The notes below the pieces were generated by a model, which ran no database searches, had not been told where the DNA came from, and saw nothing but the letters and a program-made list of their open reading frames with translations. Positions 7,898 to 17,267 of a stretch of DNA of 64,000 nt are shown piece after piece; the stretch's first letter is position 1, and each line of letters opens with the position of its first letter. The stretch is from an uncultured Dysgonomonas sp. (GTDB lineage Bacteria; Bacteroidota; Bacteroidia; Bacteroidales; Dysgonomonadaceae). Made by a program: the position numbers and the translations under genes. The stretch spans positions 1-64,000 of the forward strand of contig NZ_CAKUOF010000019.1 of NCBI RefSeq assembly GCF_934668725.1, read 5' to 3'.

Positions 7898-8407
7898 CTA
7901 ATTAGTATCTTTTGAAATACCAGATTCTATAAATTTTCCATCTTTATATAACTTATAGTAACGATCTGCACCATTGGGTACAAATAACCAATAACCGTCC
8001 TTCTTTCTATTCTTCCATTTCCCAAAATATCTTGTATTAGTTTTATTAGGGAGCCGCTTCCTTGTAATATATAGAGTATCTTGAGAGAGATAGGGCATAT
8101 TAATATTTAGAATCTTTTCCTCATTAATTATTTTTAGTTTATATGTTTTTTGATCTTTAATATTAATACAGTTCAAATATCCATCCCTATATGTCATTGA
8201 ACCTTGTAAAAGAATATCAGATTGCAGTCCATCGTCACTAAGTGACTTGGAAAGCATAAATGTCGAATTTTCCATCAGGTTTAGAGATACAGAAGATGTA
8301 TTCGCCTCGGAGTAAACACCTTGGTAATTAATATTTTGAGCAGCTATACTCTTTGTAATCAATAGGAAACAGACTATGGAAATATACTTTGAAATTTTAT
8401 TATTCAT
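7898..8407 (-). CDS. Secreted MORN-like protein, candidate cognate immunity protein of the Rhs toxin
   Basis: The 169-residue product has a signal peptide (MNNKISKYISIVCFLLITKSIAAQ) and then NYQGVYSEANTSSVSLNL, a beta-rich middle, and a C-terminal MORN-like unit (RYFGKWKNRKKDGYWLF ... YYKLYKDGKFIESG). It starts 16 bases after the stop of the large Rhs gene, the usual toxin-immunity order. Export to the periplasm would suit protection against an envelope-delivered toxin. A paralogue lies at 6965-7516 next to the related orphan tip, so the tip and immunity gene seem to have duplicated together. Immunity function is inferred. Confidence 0.6.
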   Translation of the reverse strand: MNNKISKYISIVCFLLITKSIAAQNINYQGVYSEANTSSVSLNLMENSTFMLSKSLSDDGLQSDILLQGSMTYRDGYLNCINIKDQKTYKLKIINEEKILNINMPYLSQDTLYITRKRLPNKTNTRYFGKWKNRKKDGYWLFVPNGADRYYKLYKDGKFIESGISKDTN

Positions 8408-8423
8408 ATTAAATTATTATTTG

Positions 8424-11400
8424 TTACATTGGTAGAAGAAAAGACGGCCAACCATAGCCTAGTAGTTTAGCAGCACCATACCATTTATACTGACCTGTCA
8501 ACTTACCTAGATAAAATGATTGATTATTTGAAGCATAAGAAGCTGAATAAGAATATGCCGAATACTCACTATATGCACCATCATTGGCCATACTCAACCC
8601 CAGAGAATAATGGTAGGCATGGATTAATTCATGATTTAATGTAAATCTCAATCCATCCTTAGCTTGATGAACAGATAAATGTATTTCTGTATTAAATCTA
8701 AATATTCCATTAGACCTCTGAGTCGTAATCCCTCCTATTGTTGAAGTAGTACCATTTTTGGGATTTAATTTACGTATTATACCATCAGGTCCTGTAAAGA
8801 AATTCGTTTCATCAGAGATGGAACCAAGATCCACGCCAACTTCCATTTTGGAAATACCATATTTTGACGGAGACCAATCCAATTCATCTTTAAAACCATT
8901 AAGCCATTCTTCATTTAGTTCTTTATCACCTCCTACATTCGTAGAAATAACTTCCGATATCCTAGTATATCCTTTTCCTGTAAAGAAATTGCCTCCATGT
9001 CTAACAGAGTTAATCCCACTAACTGTTCCTCCTATTATAGCTCCAGTAGCAGCACCCATTATACCTCCTTTTAATCCAGCCCCCAATCCTTGAGTAAAAC
9101 TAGAGCCTGATGTCCATGTATTCCCAGCTCCTACAATTGCTCCAGAAGCAAATCCGCCTAATCCTCCAGAAGCTGCTCCAGAAATAAAGCCTACTCCAGA
9201 AATTAATCCTCCAGCTCCTACTCCTGTAGCTCCGGCCAATGCTCCTATTCCGAATGATACGAGTCCATCCTTCAGACTATGAATTTGACCTGTTAATGCT
9301 TGAAATCCCAAATTGAATACTCCGCCAATCAGTCCACCAACTACGAAGTTAAAAAACTCTCCATTTGGATCGGTATACCTTAATGGATTATTTAATGCAT
9401 ACGAATACCTGTTAAAATTCTGACTCATTGACGGAGCCTGCACATAAGGATCGGGAGATAAAAATCTACCTACTACAGGATCATACAAACGGGCATTCAT
9501 ATTGATAAGTCCGTGGTTTGTTAGGTGCTCATGACCTGTATAGCCTCTATCGCCCAATACCAATGTCAATCTATTATCCAGATCATACAATGCCTGATTT
9601 ACAGGATTACGCAAACGCCCCCAAGGATCGTAACTTAATTCTTGTTTTACAACGCCTGTCGCATCCATCACATGGGTGATACTTCCCAGATAGTCGCGTC
9701 CTATATACTGTACCTGCCATGCACCTGTACCTTGTCGTACATACACAGCTGCTGCCGAATATGCGTCACCATCAAGATACAATCTTTCTTCAGAACCAGT
9801 TGGACGTATGTCCATTTCGTATTGATTTCCGATATAATAACGTTGTAATTGATCGACCCCATTGTTCTTTACATGCATTTTTACACGATTGGCATCTCCA
9901 TTGTAAGTAAAAGAAGTCACAACAGAACCTTCGGTTATAGAACTTGGTCGCATCATATTATTATATGCAATAGTATGACTGGGCTGAGTAATTCCATTGC
10001 TAAGAGTGATCTCTGTGACCGCATAAGGTTTATTAGATGCCTTATATTCAAAGGTGCCTATACCTGTTTTACTTGTAGTATTGCCCTTTATATCATATGC
10101 CGTTGATGATATGTTGTTGATGGTGGTTAAACGATTAAGTCCATCGTAATTAAAATTCTCTTGTATATTTCGGGTATTATCTTTTCTCCAATTCAGATTA
10201 CCCGTCTGAGCACTAAAATTGTATCCGTAATTTTGAATTACAGTTGTTCCATTCTTAATTACTCTGGATGTCGGTAATCCATAATTATCATATCCATAAG
10301 TTCTATTCAACACACCTGTCGTTGAGGCTGTGGGCATACCCATTGTATTTTCAGCAGTGAGTTTCCAAACAGGTGTAGTATTATTTAGCTTTGTTTCGGT
10401 ATGATGACCATTGGAATATGTATAATTCTCAGTAACAATATCTCCCGATTGAGATTTATACAGAATAGAGCTTAAATTTCCGTTAGCATAGCTAAGTGTT
10501 TTTTGAAGCCATTTCCCATCAACAATGGTCTCTTTTTCTTCGCTAAGCCTAAGTAAATTGTCGTAAATATAGCTTGTTCCTGTTCCATTTGTGCTTGATA
10601 TGGAGCTTAATTCACCATTATTCTCATTGTATTTATAAGTTATTGTTTGCTCTCCTACAATCTCCTTTTTTTCGATTCGATTAAAGGAGTCATATAGCAT
10701 ATTTGTAACTTTACCTCTGGCATCTTTTTCATAATTTGTATTACCTGCAATGTCATAACCAAAAGTTTTAGTTCCTGCACTTGGATCAACTATACTGGTC
10801 TGACGTCCATAACTATCATAGCCAAAACTTGTGGTAATATCACCCGGAGCTATGATAGATGATAACTGTCCATCGGGGCGATAATTGTAGGTGATAGTAC
10901 CTGCCGGATCAACTACATTTATTACTTGCCCACTGGCATCATACGAGGAGGTTTTAGCTACATCATCTACTGTTGCCGTTACTTTATTCTTGTCGTAAGA
11001 ATAGCTGTCTTGTTTACCTGATGCGTAACTTAGGCTAGTTAACCGGTCGTAATTATCATATTTATATGTGTTCCAAAGACTGGCGCTCGCACCTTTGAAT
11101 GGTAACGATGTTTTTTCAAGGTGTCCCTTACTGTCATATACATTATCTGTATATAAGTATTGTCCATCAAAACGCTTTACCCCTTTTCTGATTTCTCTGC
11201 CCAAAGCATCGATATACGTTTGTGTATCCGGCTGTCCTGTGGCAGTAGTTGTAGAAATGATCAATGCTCCAGTCGGAGAATTTGCCCAAGCCAAGGTGGA
11301 TGTTTCGACTATACCGTCAGGATACGTTGTTTTTATGCTCCGTCCCCATCTATCATATTCGGTTTTTGTAATATGCCCTTTATGATTTTTGGTAGTTTCT

Positions 11401-14400
11401 AACAGTCCTTTCGCATTATAACCATATTCGATATATAATCCAATGGGATTAGTTTTCTTAGAAAGCCTCCCATACGAATCATATAGATATGTATTTATGA
11501 TCCAATTGGTAGATGTATAGCTTCTTGATTTCAATTCTTTCAGATTCCATGCTGTATCGTAATCATAGGCTTCTTCGGCAGTTTGGTTCGAATTATAGTA
11601 ACTGAGTTTTGATGTAGGAAGATACTTATTATTATAGCCAAAAGTAGTTTTGGTCACTACGGATGTACCACCGCGTGTATTTGTTACTGATTGCTCTTCT
11701 GGTAGACCTAAAAGATATAATGTTTCTGTATTTATATCTTTTAGTTTAGAATCTGTAACCGAAGTAACTCCTCCTCCAAAATTAATTGTTTCTTTTTTAG
11801 GATTACCATATGAATCGTACTCATAAGTTGATGTAATCGAAATATCTTTAAGCTTATCCTTTTCTGTTTTATTATCTAAGGTGATTTTAGTTATTTTATT
11901 ATCTGCAACATTTATTGTATAATTATATATTGCGCTTGTCAATGGAGAATCACTTTGCTTGAGAATTCCAAAATTAATGGGTTCAAAAGTTTGAGTTGAC
12001 GAAATATCTCTTACATCATCAGTTGTCACTATTTGCTCATAACCTCTAAAGCCTAACCCAAGTCTATGAATGATAGCATTTGTATACTTATAGGTATTGG
12101 ATGATAGCTTCTGATTGTTGTAATAAGAACTACTATTACTTACTACTCCTAGATCGGCATATAACTTATTATTAGGATACGCAGCTTGAGTGCCTGTTAG
12201 TGAGTAGACATCAGAATTAATCAGACTTTTATAAGTATTCCTATGAATAACACCCGAGCTGGTAACAACCTCAGTAAGCATACGATCGATACTTCGGTTT
12301 GTTTTGAAGGACATTGAGGTAAGCGTCGATCCCGAGATTGTTATCAGTTTGGTCATCTTATAGGCATCCTGAATATTGGTTAAAGCTAATTTTGCCCTAC
12401 GCTCAACATTCGTAATAAATAAAGACTTATTAGAAACAACTCCGTTTTCATTTATAAAGGCAACCACCTCTCCTTTTTCGTTTACATGTACCAAATCGGG
12501 GAGACCGTCATTGTCTACATCCTGCAAATAGAAATCATCACCAAAATTATATTCAACAATACTATTTTCCTTTCTCGTGAAACCTGAATTACCATTAGAG
12601 TAGTAGGTTGTCCATTTATCCCCTCCTCCCGAGTAAACATACTCCTCAACACCTGTTATTGTACAAACTTTGCCGGCATTAGTCTGATCTTTGCAGTCAG
12701 CCACGATAGGGAACTTTCTGGATGGAAGTATATCATCTGGGCCAAAAGGTAATTGTTTACAACACCCATAGCAAGTTCCCTGATGAACAAAACGTTTCGA
12801 TATTATTTTTTGAAGTGGAGATACTATAAAATCCATTTTACCATCTCCATTGAGATCTCCGACTTCAAACTTCTGCATACTTGGTGTATTTATCCAACTA
12901 GGCAGACCTATAGATGCAATTTTCACAAACCCACCGTTCACATCAAAGGAATAGACTGCACCTCCTGATTTGTTTATATGACAAATATCATCTTTTCCAT
13001 CTCCGTCAAAGTCTAAAGCAAATAAAGCATCTCCAGGTTCGACAGCAAAGCATTCATCACTATAAATTGTACCTTTTATAAAAAAATCGACAAGGTTAGC
13101 ATAACTTTTTCCGGATGATGCTTTAGAATCATATTCGGTTGCACCTGCTCTTACTCCATTAGCAATCCTATATTGGCCTAATACATTCTTAGAGTGATCT
13201 ATAATAAATAATTTTTTCTTGCCATCACCCAAAAAGTCGCCAATTAAATAAGATTTGCTGAGAGGATTAGATGCCTTGTTAAGACTTTCAAATATTCCCC
13301 CTACGGAAACTTTATAAGCATCATACCTCTTCATGTTTTCATCATAATATCCGAAAATTATATCTTCAATTTTATATGCATTACCTCCCCTGGGAAAAAC
13401 AGAAGTTATCTTGGAAGCTATTTCAATTAGTACATCCTTTCCCGATCCATCAATATCAGCAACAAAGAAATTCCTAAATGTCCCTCCATCTGTAGAAGTT
13501 TGTCTAATCTGAATTTTATTGGGAGCATCTTGTTTTGAGATATCTTTATATATATAAATAGAGTCTTTGTCATTATATTCGGAAGATATTGAACCATCAG
13601 ATGAATTTACCTTATAGGATGACTTTTGGGGGTATATAATTAACCCGTTTCTAGCTCCGATCGGATTAAATTGGGTGGTTAAAACATTTAATGCCGGATA
13701 AGCTGTATAACCCTTAAGAGTCTTACTTGTTATATCAAACGATGGCGTATTTTCTTCTCCATAATAAAAAATTAGTGGGTTTACGGTTTTGCCATCAGCA
13801 ACACAATCCACCTGCCTTAAAAAAGTTATATCTTTCTCTTCATAGCCTAAAACATATGACTTTAATAAGGTTGTATTATAATATGTATCTATTTGCTTTA
13901 ATATTTTATTTTGCTTCACTTCTAAACCATCAATATATGCAGATGTTATGTCTTTTCTTTCAGTATAAGAAAATTTCACTGAAGCAAAATGTCCGGATGA
14001 TGCGTTAGCACCATAGTTTATTTGAGAAATATAATAAATCGAATTATTTTCATCATACACATATTCAATATAATTGCCTAACCTATCCTCCATACGAGTC
14101 AAAGGATAACTAACTTTAGCAACGGATGATTTATAACCATAAGTTGCTTTATTTCCATTGGGATAAAATACTTCAAAATAATATAAATTAGATGAAGCGT
14201 AGCTTTTTACAAGAATGTTCCCTTGTTCACTTTGGTATTTTCCTTCGCCCAGACTTATTAACCGTACACCATCTAATGTATATGCAGACTCTTTATCTCG
14301 AGAGGCTGCTTTTGTCTTATTATCATAATATATAGATGAGTTAGTTATATTTACGGATGATAACCCACCGATATTCCAGCCCATGCCAGCAACTCCATTT

Positions 14401-14807
14401 CTTCCAAGACTATTATATACTAAAGATATGTTAGGCTTCATATCGCTTCTTCCCGGATATATATCAATTGGTACAGAATAGGTCAGAGATCCCATCGACG
14501 TGAGATTACTATTTATCGGTATTTCTCCGATTTCACGTTGTTTATCAATTAAGAATTGGTCTGGGTTGCCATTCTTATCACTATCTGTAATCTTGTTTAT
14601 CCAGGGTGTGCATATCAGCTTATCAATTTTCAAAGTAAGATTATTTGTTGATGAAGCTTTAAATGAAAAACCTGGTAATAAAATAAACCCATTGCATGAT
14701 GATAGGTTTCCACCTTTGTTTAAAGGAGACTCTAGCTTAGTTATATTTTGACCAGATATGGATGTCGTGATAATAAACAGGTATAATATATATAGGTATT
14801 TTTTCAT
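8424..14807 (-). CDS. Rhs/YD-repeat polymorphic toxin with SpvB-like N-terminus and HExxH tip
   Basis: The product is 2127 residues. Order: signal peptide (MKKYLYILYLFIITTSISGQ); SpvB-like segment near residues 103-156 (GSLTYSVPIDIYPGRS ... GMGWNIGGL); FG-GAP/VCBS-like repeats (DGDGKDD, DLNGDGKMDF, DVDNDGLPD); many YD repeats (YDxxGRL, YDYDTAWNLK); the Rhs core near 1700-1815 (YDPWGRLRNP, GRFLSPDPY, NRYSYALNNPLRYTDPNG); a Gly-rich linker; and a tip with NHELIHAY near 2058-2066, a zinc-metalloprotease signature. The start at 14807 fits the signal peptide and lies 4 bases after the upstream gene. The YD shell would encapsulate the tip toxin. Target unknown. Confidence 0.88.
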   Translation of the reverse strand: MKKYLYILYLFIITTSISGQNITKLESPLNKGGNLSSCNGFILLPGFSFKASSTNNLTLKIDKLICTPWINKITDSDKNGNPDQFLIDKQREIGEIPINSNLTSMGSLTYSVPIDIYPGRSDMKPNISLVYNSLGRNGVAGMGWNIGGLSSVNITNSSIYYDNKTKAASRDKESAYTLDGVRLISLGEGKYQSEQGNILVKSYASSNLYYFEVFYPNGNKATYGYKSSVAKVSYPLTRMEDRLGNYIEYVYDENNSIYYISQINYGANASSGHFASVKFSYTERKDITSAYIDGLEVKQNKILKQIDTYYNTTLLKSYVLGYEEKDITFLRQVDCVADGKTVNPLIFYYGEENTPSFDITSKTLKGYTAYPALNVLTTQFNPIGARNGLIIYPQKSSYKVNSSDGSISSEYNDKDSIYIYKDISKQDAPNKIQIRQTSTDGGTFRNFFVADIDGSGKDVLIEIASKITSVFPRGGNAYKIEDIIFGYYDENMKRYDAYKVSVGGIFESLNKASNPLSKSYLIGDFLGDGKKKLFIIDHSKNVLGQYRIANGVRAGATEYDSKASSGKSYANLVDFFIKGTIYSDECFAVEPGDALFALDFDGDGKDDICHINKSGGAVYSFDVNGGFVKIASIGLPSWINTPSMQKFEVGDLNGDGKMDFIVSPLQKIISKRFVHQGTCYGCCKQLPFGPDDILPSRKFPIVADCKDQTNAGKVCTITGVEEYVYSGGGDKWTTYYSNGNSGFTRKENSIVEYNFGDDFYLQDVDNDGLPDLVHVNEKGEVVAFINENGVVSNKSLFITNVERRAKLALTNIQDAYKMTKLITISGSTLTSMSFKTNRSIDRMLTEVVTSSGVIHRNTYKSLINSDVYSLTGTQAAYPNNKLYADLGVVSNSSSYYNNQKLSSNTYKYTNAIIHRLGLGFRGYEQIVTTDDVRDISSTQTFEPINFGILKQSDSPLTSAIYNYTINVADNKITKITLDNKTEKDKLKDISITSTYEYDSYGNPKKETINFGGGVTSVTDSKLKDINTETLYLLGLPEEQSVTNTRGGTSVVTKTTFGYNNKYLPTSKLSYYNSNQTAEEAYDYDTAWNLKELKSRSYTSTNWIINTYLYDSYGRLSKKTNPIGLYIEYGYNAKGLLETTKNHKGHITKTEYDRWGRSIKTTYPDGIVETSTLAWANSPTGALIISTTTATGQPDTQTYIDALGREIRKGVKRFDGQYLYTDNVYDSKGHLEKTSLPFKGASASLWNTYKYDNYDRLTSLSYASGKQDSYSYDKNKVTATVDDVAKTSSYDASGQVINVVDPAGTITYNYRPDGQLSSIIAPGDITTSFGYDSYGRQTSIVDPSAGTKTFGYDIAGNTNYEKDARGKVTNMLYDSFNRIEKKEIVGEQTITYKYNENNGELSSISSTNGTGTSYIYDNLLRLSEEKETIVDGKWLQKTLSYANGNLSSILYKSQSGDIVTENYTYSNGHHTETKLNNTTPVWKLTAENTMGMPTASTTGVLNRTYGYDNYGLPTSRVIKNGTTVIQNYGYNFSAQTGNLNWRKDNTRNIQENFNYDGLNRLTTINNISSTAYDIKGNTTSKTGIGTFEYKASNKPYAVTEITLSNGITQPSHTIAYNNMMRPSSITEGSVVTSFTYNGDANRVKMHVKNNGVDQLQRYYIGNQYEMDIRPTGSEERLYLDGDAYSAAAVYVRQGTGAWQVQYIGRDYLGSITHVMDATGVVKQELSYDPWGRLRNPVNQALYDLDNRLTLVLGDRGYTGHEHLTNHGLINMNARLYDPVVGRFLSPDPYVQAPSMSQNFNRYSYALNNPLRYTDPNGEFFNFVVGGLIGGVFNLGFQALTGQIHSLKDGLVSFGIGALAGATGVGAGGLISGVGFISGAASGGLGGFASGAIVGAGNTWTSGSSFTQGLGAGLKGGIMGAATGAIIGGTVSGINSVRHGGNFFTGKGYTRISEVISTNVGGDKELNEEWLNGFKDELDWSPSKYGISKMEVGVDLGSISDETNFFTGPDGIIRKLNPKNGTTSTIGGITTQRSNGIFRFNTEIHLSVHQAKDGLRFTLNHELIHAYHYSLGLSMANDGAYSEYSAYSYSASYASNNQSFYLGKLTGQYKWYGAAKLLGYGWPSFLLPM
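9361..9424. repeat. Rhs core-end repeat, copy in the intact rhs gene
   Basis: Reference copy of the segment coding SQNFNRYSYALNNPLRYTDPNG at the core/tip boundary. The run after GAG has six T's, keeping core and tip in frame, unlike the two orphan copies. Confidence 0.75.
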
Positions 14808-14811
14808 CGTA

Positions 14812-15228
14812 TTATTCTTTAATAATTTTCCAGGCACTTGTCTCTTCATTTATATTTATATGTAAAATATAAGCCCCTCTAGGCTCAGTGCTGATATCAA
14901 TACTAGTTCTTGTAGAAGATATTTGTTCTTTAGCTATAACTTGTCCCCTAAGATTAAAGATTGTAAGATTGCCTGTTACAGTGTTCTCTGGATCTGTAAT
15001 TTCTATAGTTAGCTGTCCTTTTGTTGGGTTAGGGTAAATAATAATCTTCTGATCGGCTACTTCTTCAATAAAAGAAGTGATTTGGTCCGACGATATAGCT
15101 GATTTTAGAGACGATAATACAATTTCTCTTTTTATTCTATTCCCAGCGTCATCGTAACTGTATTTTATTTTATTTTGCCCTATCATGTATAGAGGCATAG
15201 TCAAAAATATTAAAAGTAATATCTTCAT
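14812..15228 (-). CDS. Small secreted protein with a YD-like start and type IX sorting domain
   Basis: The 138-residue product has a signal peptide (MKILLLIFLTMPLYMIGQ), then NKIKYSYDDAGNRIKREI, which is a single YD-repeat-like unit, and from about residue 58 a type IX secretion C-terminal domain (IIIYPNPTKGQLTIEI ... LTIFNLRGQVIAKEQIS ... PRGAYILHI). It ends four bases before the Rhs start codon, so the two are an operon. Proteins with this domain cross the outer membrane through the Por machinery, one part of which (PorQ) is encoded at 38 kb. It may help present or anchor the Rhs protein; this is inference. Confidence 0.75.
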   Translation of the reverse strand: MKILLLIFLTMPLYMIGQNKIKYSYDDAGNRIKREIVLSSLKSAISSDQITSFIEEVADQKIIIYPNPTKGQLTIEITDPENTVTGNLTIFNLRGQVIAKEQISSTRTSIDISTEPRGAYILHININEETSAWKIIKE

Positions 15229-15711
15229 TTTCTTTTATTTATTTGTATTAATTTTTTAGATAGCACTATTTAGAGACTTTTCATTTTTTTGTTACAATTC
15301 CTAGTTCTTTTGAAAAGAAGGTATATTGCTCCGGATAAGAAGTATTTATTGCAAGATGTAAGTGTTTGATAATTAGATTTATATTTATTTTTTTAGGTAA
15401 TAGTTGATGTTATATTGGGACATATTATATCTGATAGTTCTGTAAATATTTTTATTATGTTCTTTAACTATATTTTAAACAAAAATAAACATATTTTTAG
15501 ACTGGGCAATCTGATGAGAGAATTTTTATATTCAATGCGGCTGGATATAGAATGAGGGCTTCGAGCTTATCTTCGCTTAATTGATTAATAATAAAAATAA
15601 TAGTGCCTATATTTTGTTTAGATGTAGGAGATACATGTCAAAATTAATAAGTTTATTACCAAACGAATATTTTGTGCCCTTGTGTATATTACCAGAAAAG
15701 ATTTTAAAAGA
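15229..15711. other. Intergenic region upstream of the Rhs operon
   Basis: Very AT-rich sequence that must contain the promoter of the minus-strand Rhs operon, but I see no convincing TTTG/TAnnTTTG pair. Frames here on the plus strand are short and cross the tRNA; none is supported. Confidence 0.5.
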
Positions 15712-15745
15712 AAAAGCACCTACAATATTACTTGTAAGTGCTTTA
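15712..15745 (-). terminator. Terminator of tRNA-Pro
   Basis: On the minus strand AAAGCACTTAC and GTAGGTGCTTT form a stem with a 10-base loop and a T-rich tail, 8 bases past the tRNA 3' end. Stem sequence nearly matches the terminator at 2371-2406. Confidence 0.75.
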
Positions 15746-15752
15746 TACTCAA

Positions 15753-15830
15753 TGGTCGGGATGACACGATTCGAACGTGCGACCACACGCCCCCCAGACG
15801 TGTACTCTAACCGGGCTGAGCTACATCCCG
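15753..15830 (-). tRNA. tRNA-Pro (anticodon GGG)
   Basis: The minus strand gives acceptor CGGGATG pairing with CATCCCG, D-arm GCTC...GAGT, anticodon stem CACGT/GCGTG with loop CTGGGGG (anticodon GGG, reading CCC/CCU), T-arm GCACG-TTCGAAT-CGTGT, discriminator A and an encoded CCA. All arms pair, so it should be functional. A terminator follows. Confidence 0.93.
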
Positions 15831-16123
15831 AAATCGGATGCGAAAATACTACAATAATATATTATTTCCAAGTTTTATTTTAACTTAATAGAAAAATAAG
15901 ATTGTGTCGTATCAATAAATATTCATATCTTTCTGTATGATACAGACTTAAATTATAATATATATTATGGCTAAAAATGCGGGTTTCAGGGATGAGAGTT
16001 GAGATCTTTTATTTTTCATAGAGAAAATCAACCTTAAAGGCTTTCTATGAGTCAGAGGAATCGATATTTTCAATAAAACTATTATTTAGTTAAATTGTTT
16101 TTAATATAAAAATTTAGATAACT

Positions 16124-17209
16124 ATGAAGAAAAAATTATTAACCTTACTGATTATAGCAACTGCTGTTGTTTTTCAGTATCCGTCTATAAAAGCTTGTAC
16201 AGGTATTACACTGACAGCTAAAGACAATTCATGTATTCTTGCACGTACAATAGAGTGGGGAGGTAGTGATTTGAACAGTCAGTATATTATTGTACCGCGA
16301 GGTTATAAACAGAGCTCCTATATGCCGGCAGGGGTTTCTTCCGGCATGGGGTTTACTGCGCGTTATGGTTATGTGGGTTTGGCTGTAGAACAAAAAGAAT
16401 TTGTGGCGGAAGGATTGAATGAAGTCGGTTTATCTGCCGGATTATTCTATTTTCCGGGATACGGTAAGTATGAAAATTATGATCCTTCTCAAAGTGGATC
16501 AAGTATTGCCGACTTGCAACTGGTATCGTGGATGTTGGGGAATTTTAGAACCGTTGATGAGGTTAAAAATGCAATTAAGGATATACATATTATAGGCATT
16601 GATCCACGTGCTTCTACTGTACATTGGCGTATTGCAGATGTTTCGGGTCGTCAATTGGTACTGGAGATAGTAGATGGAAAGCCGTATTTTTATGAAAATG
16701 AATTGGGGGTATTAACTAATTCTCCCGGTTTTGACTGGCAGATCACGAACCTCAATAACTATGTTAATCTTTTCCCTGGTTCGGCAGAACCTAAATCTCT
16801 TGGAAATATAAAGCTATCGGCTTTTGGATCGGGTAGTGGATTTTTAGGTATACCGGGTGATGTGACCCCTCCTTCACGCTTTGTTCGCGCAGCTTTCTAT
16901 CAGGCTACCGCACCGAAACAGGCTACTGCACAAGAGGCTGTTTTACAGAGTTTTCAAATACTTAACAATTTTGATATACCCGTAGGGATCGAATTTCCTT
17001 TAGGAAAAGTGCCTGCCAATATTCCAAGTGCTACTCAGTGGACTTCGTCTACAGATATGGCTAATCGTATCATTTATTATCGTACCATGTACAATAGTGC
17101 TATTCGCAGTATAGACTTGAAGAATATCGATTTTAAGAATGTTAAATATCGTGCTGTACCCCTCGATGATGTTAAACAACAGCCTGTAATCCCTTTGGTG
17201 ATTAATTGA
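16124..17209 (+). CDS. Choloylglycine hydrolase family (linear amide C-N hydrolase)
   Basis: The 361-residue product has a signal peptide (MKKKLLTLLIIATAVV...) whose cleavage after IKA would expose Cys25 (CTGITLTA), the N-terminal nucleophile of this Ntn-hydrolase family, which includes bile salt hydrolases and penicillin V acylases. Also present: ARTIEWG (Arg near the active site), GLNEVGLSAGLFYFPGY and EIVDGKPYFYENELGVLTNSPGFDWQ with the conserved Asn-Ser-Pro. Length fits periplasmic family members of Gram-negatives. Substrate (bile salt, N-acyl lactone or acyl amide) cannot be told from sequence. It stands alone, convergent with queF. Confidence 0.88.
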   Translation: MKKKLLTLLIIATAVVFQYPSIKACTGITLTAKDNSCILARTIEWGGSDLNSQYIIVPRGYKQSSYMPAGVSSGMGFTARYGYVGLAVEQKEFVAEGLNEVGLSAGLFYFPGYGKYENYDPSQSGSSIADLQLVSWMLGNFRTVDEVKNAIKDIHIIGIDPRASTVHWRIADVSGRQLVLEIVDGKPYFYENELGVLTNSPGFDWQITNLNNYVNLFPGSAEPKSLGNIKLSAFGSGSGFLGIPGDVTPPSRFVRAAFYQATAPKQATAQEAVLQSFQILNNFDIPVGIEFPLGKVPANIPSATQWTSSTDMANRIIYYRTMYNSAIRSIDLKNIDFKNVKYRAVPLDDVKQQPVIPLVIN

Positions 17210-17227
17210 TGGCTGAATTATATAAAA

Positions 17228-17264
17228 TAAAAAGAGATACAACTTAATTATTGTATCTCTTTTT
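17228..17264. terminator. Bidirectional terminator
   Basis: AAAAAGAGATACAA and TTGTATCTCTTTTT form a perfect stem between convergent genes, with A-run and T-run tails on the two strands. Confidence 0.88.
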
Positions 17265-17267
17265 ATT

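Noticed and set aside
8758..14751. Plus-strand frames inside the Rhs gene (up to 111 codons)
   Set aside because: They mirror the repeat coding of the minus-strand gene, lack promoters and show no family features.
15581..15883. Plus-strand 100-codon frame across the tRNA
   Set aside because: It overlaps tRNA-Pro on the opposite strand, which explains the sequence.
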